Shown here piece after piece: positions 14,907-17,214 of a DNA stretch of 17,214 nt (position 1 is the stretch's first letter; every line of letters begins with the position of its first letter). This DNA comes from Syntrophomonas sp. (GTDB lineage: Bacteria > Bacillota > Syntrophomonadia > Syntrophomonadales > Syntrophomonadaceae). A program made the position numbers and the translations under genes. Below the pieces are notes generated by a model that saw only the letters and a program-made list of their open reading frames with translations, ran no database searches and was not told the DNA's origin. Location of the stretch: assembly GCA_028693695.1 (NCBI GenBank), contig JAQUUV010000009.1:8626-25839 (forward strand), given 5' to 3'.

Positions 14907-14935
14907 TCTTAACAATTCCCTAACAACTCTATGAT
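14907..14935 (+). promoter_or_regulatory. Promoter of response regulator 2 with PhoP-box-like repeats
   Basis: TTAACA (14909-14914) and CTAACA (14920-14925) are direct repeats 11 bp apart, the layout of Bacillus PhoP-type boxes (TT[ACT]ACA with 5-bp gaps). They are followed by a -10 TATGAT (14930-14935). The same repeat type recurs at 17020-17047, so the likely binder is regulator 2 itself. Confidence 0.6.
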
Positions 14936-14958
14936 ACAGTTATTCTGAGGTGATTTAA

Positions 14959-15606
14959 TTGGCGGAGATTTTAATTGTTGAGGATGAAATACCGATCAAT
15001 ACATTGATTAGAAAGAATCTGGAACTGGTGGGGCATAAGTGTTCCTCTGTATATGACGGACAAGCAGCAGTTGAGATAATAGAGCAGCATGACTATGATC
15101 TGATTCTTTTGGATGTAATGCTGCCTGGGCTGGATGGTTTTGAAGTCTTTGAGAAAATCCGCGGGGTTCCCACGATCTTTCTGACGGCCAAAAGCAGTTT
15201 ATCCGACCGGGTGAAGGGGCTGACCATGGGAGCGGATGATTATCTGACCAAACCGTTTGAAATGTTGGAACTCTTGGCCCGGGTGGATGCAGTATTGCGC
15301 CGGACGAAAAAGGAAGCCAAATTCTTTGCCATTGACAATGTTACCATCCATTTTGACAGCCGGCAGATCTTTTGGGATGGGGCTGTAATCGATTGCACGC
15401 CCAAGGAATTTGATCTGCTCGAGGCTCTGGTGGTAAATCGCAATATCGCCTTATCAAGGGAAAAACTGCTGAATCTGGCCTGGGGTTATGATTACGAGGG
15501 GGATTCTCGCACTGTGGATGTACATATTCAGAAACTGCGCAAAAAGTTGGGCTTGGAGGAGCGCATTATAACGGTTTATAAGCTGGGCTACCGTCTGGAG
15601 GTATAG
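14959..15606 (+). CDS. OmpR-family response regulator 2
   Basis: A 215-residue regulator with receiver and winged-helix domains. Acidic pocket Glu8-Asp9-Glu10, phospho-acceptor Asp52 (ILLDVMLPGLDG), Thr76 and Lys98 (LTKPFE) are present. The DNA-binding domain shows CTPKEFDLLEALVVNRN, then RTVDVHIQKLRKKLG and VYKLGYRLE. The start is a TTG at 14959 with GAGGTG (14947-14952) upstream. It is transcribed away from the regulator 1 operon and is followed 20 bases later by kinase 2. Repeats at 14909-14925 in its promoter suggest autoregulation. Confidence 0.94.
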   Translation: MAEILIVEDEIPINTLIRKNLELVGHKCSSVYDGQAAVEIIEQHDYDLILLDVMLPGLDGFEVFEKIRGVPTIFLTAKSSLSDRVKGLTMGADDYLTKPFEMLELLARVDAVLRRTKKEAKFFAIDNVTIHFDSRQIFWDGAVIDCTPKEFDLLEALVVNRNIALSREKLLNLAWGYDYEGDSRTVDVHIQKLRKKLGLEERIITVYKLGYRLEV

Positions 15607-15626
15607 GATGCCTTAAGAGAGGACTG

Positions 15627-17045
15627 ATGAGAACGATGAAACGGAAAACTTATTTGCTGACACTGGTGCTGTTCCTCTTGTTTTTTAACGGCAGTATTCT
15701 GTTGATTACGATTGTAAACTTGAATACCAGCCTCAATAATACCCGGTCGAGCTGTCTGCGAGAACATGATTTTATCACGGCCGCTCTGGCCAAGGATCTG
15801 AATGCTTTAGAAAGAAGGGGCTCCGCAGCAGAAAGTGCACTGTCATCCCTGTTCGGCTCGTATGTCAGCTATTATGGCAAACAGAATGTGTATCTAGCGC
15901 TGGCGCAGAACAGCCAGACCCTTTACTCAAGTCTGCCGCCGGAACAGAAGCTGACCAAAACACCGCAGATACCTCCGGTAGGCCAACGGATCATCTCTAC
16001 TGTCGCGTCGCCGGACAGGAAGTATATCAGTATCAGTGGTGCTCTTCCCATCCCCTATGATACCTATGTGTTTTCCTACTATTATGATTTGTCTGAACAT
16101 ACCGACTCGTGGAAGCAGATGACAAGTCTCCTGTTTCTGATTGGAATAGCAGTTTCCTCCCTTTTGGCCGTGTGTCTGATTCTGCTCCTAAGCCGCATCT
16201 TTAAACCGCTCCGGCAGATCTCGGAGGCTTCTCAAAGTATTGCCAGCGGTGATTATGCCAATCGGCTGCCTGTCACCGGTGACGATGAACTCGCAGAGAT
16301 GGCCGGAAGCTTCAACAACATGGCAGATGCAATTGAGAATCAGATTGCCCAGTTGGCCGAGGCAGCAGCACAAAAGCAGCGCTTCATCGATAATTTTGCC
16401 CATGAGCTGCGTACCCCGCTGACCAGCATTTACGGATATGCAGAATATATACAGAAGGCCGCGATTACTGAAGCGGATAAACTGGAAGCTACCGGCTATA
16501 TTATGTCGGAGAGCCACCGCCTGCAAAATATTGCCTACCGCTTGCTGGATCTGGCTTATCTGCGCAGCGGCGATATTATCTTTGCACCGGTGGTGATGGA
16601 AGAGCTCTTGCAAAGCGTGTCGGAAACAATGTATGCGAAAGCGGAAGAGAAGCAGATTACTCTGGCCTATGAATCCGGATTTAAATTGCTGGACGGTGAC
16701 CGCGACTTGCTTCAGAGCCTGCTGGTGAACCTGACGGACAACGCGATAAAGGCCTGCATATCCGGGGGCAAAGTGAACCTGAAGTCCTTCATGCAAGATG
16801 GAAATAAAGTCATTGAGGTCCGGGACAACGGCAGAGGAATGACCGATGAGCAGATAAGCCACGTTACCGAGGCCTTTTACCGCGTGGATAAAGCCCGCAG
16901 CAGAGCGGAGGGAGGAGTGGGACTAGGCCTTTCCATCTGCGAACTGATTGTCGCCTGCCACGGTGCCCAGCTCAGCTTTGTTTCGCAGTTAGGAGAAGGA
17001 ACGATAACAACCATCACTTTTTACAACTCTCTAACAAGTCGTTAA
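15627..17045 (+). CDS. Sensor histidine kinase 2
   Basis: A 472-residue membrane kinase of classic layout: helix 1 (about 8-30), an extracytoplasmic sensor domain of about 135 residues, helix 2 (about 168-190), HAMP linker (about 190-243), DHp with His259 in FAHELRTPLTSI, N-box NLTDNAIKA (368-376), DNGRGM (400-405) and GVGLGLS (430-436). The sensor domain matches no ligand domain I can name. The ATG at 15627 has AGAGAGG about five bases upstream; an ATG at 15636 is an alternative. It forms an operon with regulator 2. Its last codons (...YNSLTSR) are also part of a regulatory box array for the next gene. Confidence 0.94.
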   Translation: MRTMKRKTYLLTLVLFLLFFNGSILLITIVNLNTSLNNTRSSCLREHDFITAALAKDLNALERRGSAAESALSSLFGSYVSYYGKQNVYLALAQNSQTLYSSLPPEQKLTKTPQIPPVGQRIISTVASPDRKYISISGALPIPYDTYVFSYYYDLSEHTDSWKQMTSLLFLIGIAVSSLLAVCLILLLSRIFKPLRQISEASQSIASGDYANRLPVTGDDELAEMAGSFNNMADAIENQIAQLAEAAAQKQRFIDNFAHELRTPLTSIYGYAEYIQKAAITEADKLEATGYIMSESHRLQNIAYRLLDLAYLRSGDIIFAPVVMEELLQSVSETMYAKAEEKQITLAYESGFKLLDGDRDLLQSLLVNLTDNAIKACISGGKVNLKSFMQDGNKVIEVRDNGRGMTDEQISHVTEAFYRVDKARSRAEGGVGLGLSICELIVACHGAQLSFVSQLGEGTITTITFYNSLTSR

Positions 17046-17073
17046 CAGGTTAAAAATCATGCTGCCTTATACT
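17020..17073 (+). promoter_or_regulatory. Triple PhoP-box-like array and promoter before the last gene
   Basis: TTTACA (17020-17025), CTAACA (17031-17036) and TTAACA (17042-17047) are three direct repeats at exact 11-bp spacing. The first two lie inside the end of the kinase 2 coding sequence and the third overlaps its stop codon. A -10-like TATACT follows at 17068-17073. The arrangement suggests activation of the gene at 17117 by phosphorylated regulator 2. Confidence 0.65.
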
Positions 17074-17116
17074 GGCAAGGTGATCACAAAACCAAAAACG
17101 AAAGGAAGTAGATAGT

Positions 17117-17214
17117 ATGAAAAGAATTATGGCTAACAAAAAGGAATTTCAGAGAATTGCGCTGGAGACCGTTGCGGTAATCGGCGTCTGCGCGCTGGTT
17201 TTCGCAGGAATCAC
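17117..17214 (+). CDS. 5' end of a membrane or exported protein, runs off the right edge
   Basis: An ATG at 17117 follows a good ribosome binding site (AAAGGAAG at 17101-17108). The 32 complete codons visible give a basic N-terminus (MKRIMANKKEFQR) and then a hydrophobic segment from about residue 14 (IALETVAVIGVCALVFAGI), consistent with a first membrane helix or a signal peptide. The family cannot be told from this much. It lies 71 bases after the kinase 2 stop, behind the three-box array, and is probably the main target of the second two-component system. Confidence 0.7.
   Translation, partial: MKRIMANKKEFQRIALETVAVIGVCALVFAGI

Noticed and set aside
14715..14915. A 66-codon minus-strand open frame in the divergent region
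   Set aside because: No ribosome binding site or recognisable domain, and it ends inside the start region of the pRiA4b-like gene.
16188..16862. A 224-codon minus-strand open frame inside kinase 2
   Set aside because: It is antisense to the HAMP, DHp and ATPase parts of an intact kinase; such long antisense frames are common there.

Overview
The window looks like a piece of a Gram-positive, Firmicutes-type chromosome, probably from the class Clostridia (a Peptococcaceae-like genome would fit). The basis is moderate GC, strong GGAGG-type ribosome binding sites, several TTG starts (glycerate kinase, RhlE-like helicase, second response regulator), a lipobox lipoprotein and OmpR-type two-component/ABC modules. 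The genus is a guess; no rRNA, tRNA or CRISPR array was seen.

Left part (1-4190) is a degraded accessory zone. From the left edge it holds the first codons of an unknown gene leaving the window (minus), a 57-codon 3' remnant of a lost gene, a complete MFS drug-efflux-type transporter with a clear promoter and a structured leader, a RelE/ParE-type toxin with no antitoxin and no proper start, an intrinsic terminator, a 25-codon tail of a histidine kinase beside a perfect 25-bp palindrome, a membrane-anchored proline-iminopeptidase-like hydrolase, and a broken sensor/LuxR regulator. Several genes were evidently lost or cut here.

Middle part (4190-8872) is housekeeping-like: a glycerate kinase (minus), a DbpA-type DEAD-box helicase (plus) and a RhlE-type DEAD-box helicase (minus) that converge with only 9 bases between their stop codons, then a small secreted lipoprotein with a cytochrome-b5-like domain. 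A hairpin followed by a U-run lies in the leader region of the RhlE-type gene.

Right part (9073-17214) is a signalling and transport island with two OmpR-family two-component systems read divergently. Reading leftward, the order is a zinc-cysteine pRiA4b ORF-3-like protein, response regulator 1, histidine kinase 1, a promoter with three 11-bp-spaced half-sites, an ABC ATPase and a large FtsX-type permease. The natural reading is that kinase 1 and regulator 1 switch on the ABC exporter through those half-sites. Reading rightward are response regulator 2, histidine kinase 2 and the start of a membrane or secreted protein that runs off the edge. TTAACA-type boxes with 11-bp spacing lie in front of regulator 2 and again across the stop codon of kinase 2, just upstream of the final gene, so system 2 probably controls itself and that gene.

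I see no clear new defence or mobile system. The most interesting signals are the two operator families, which tie each regulator to a specific target, the zinc-cysteine pRiA4b protein built into a two-component operon, and the cluster of gene remnants at the left.
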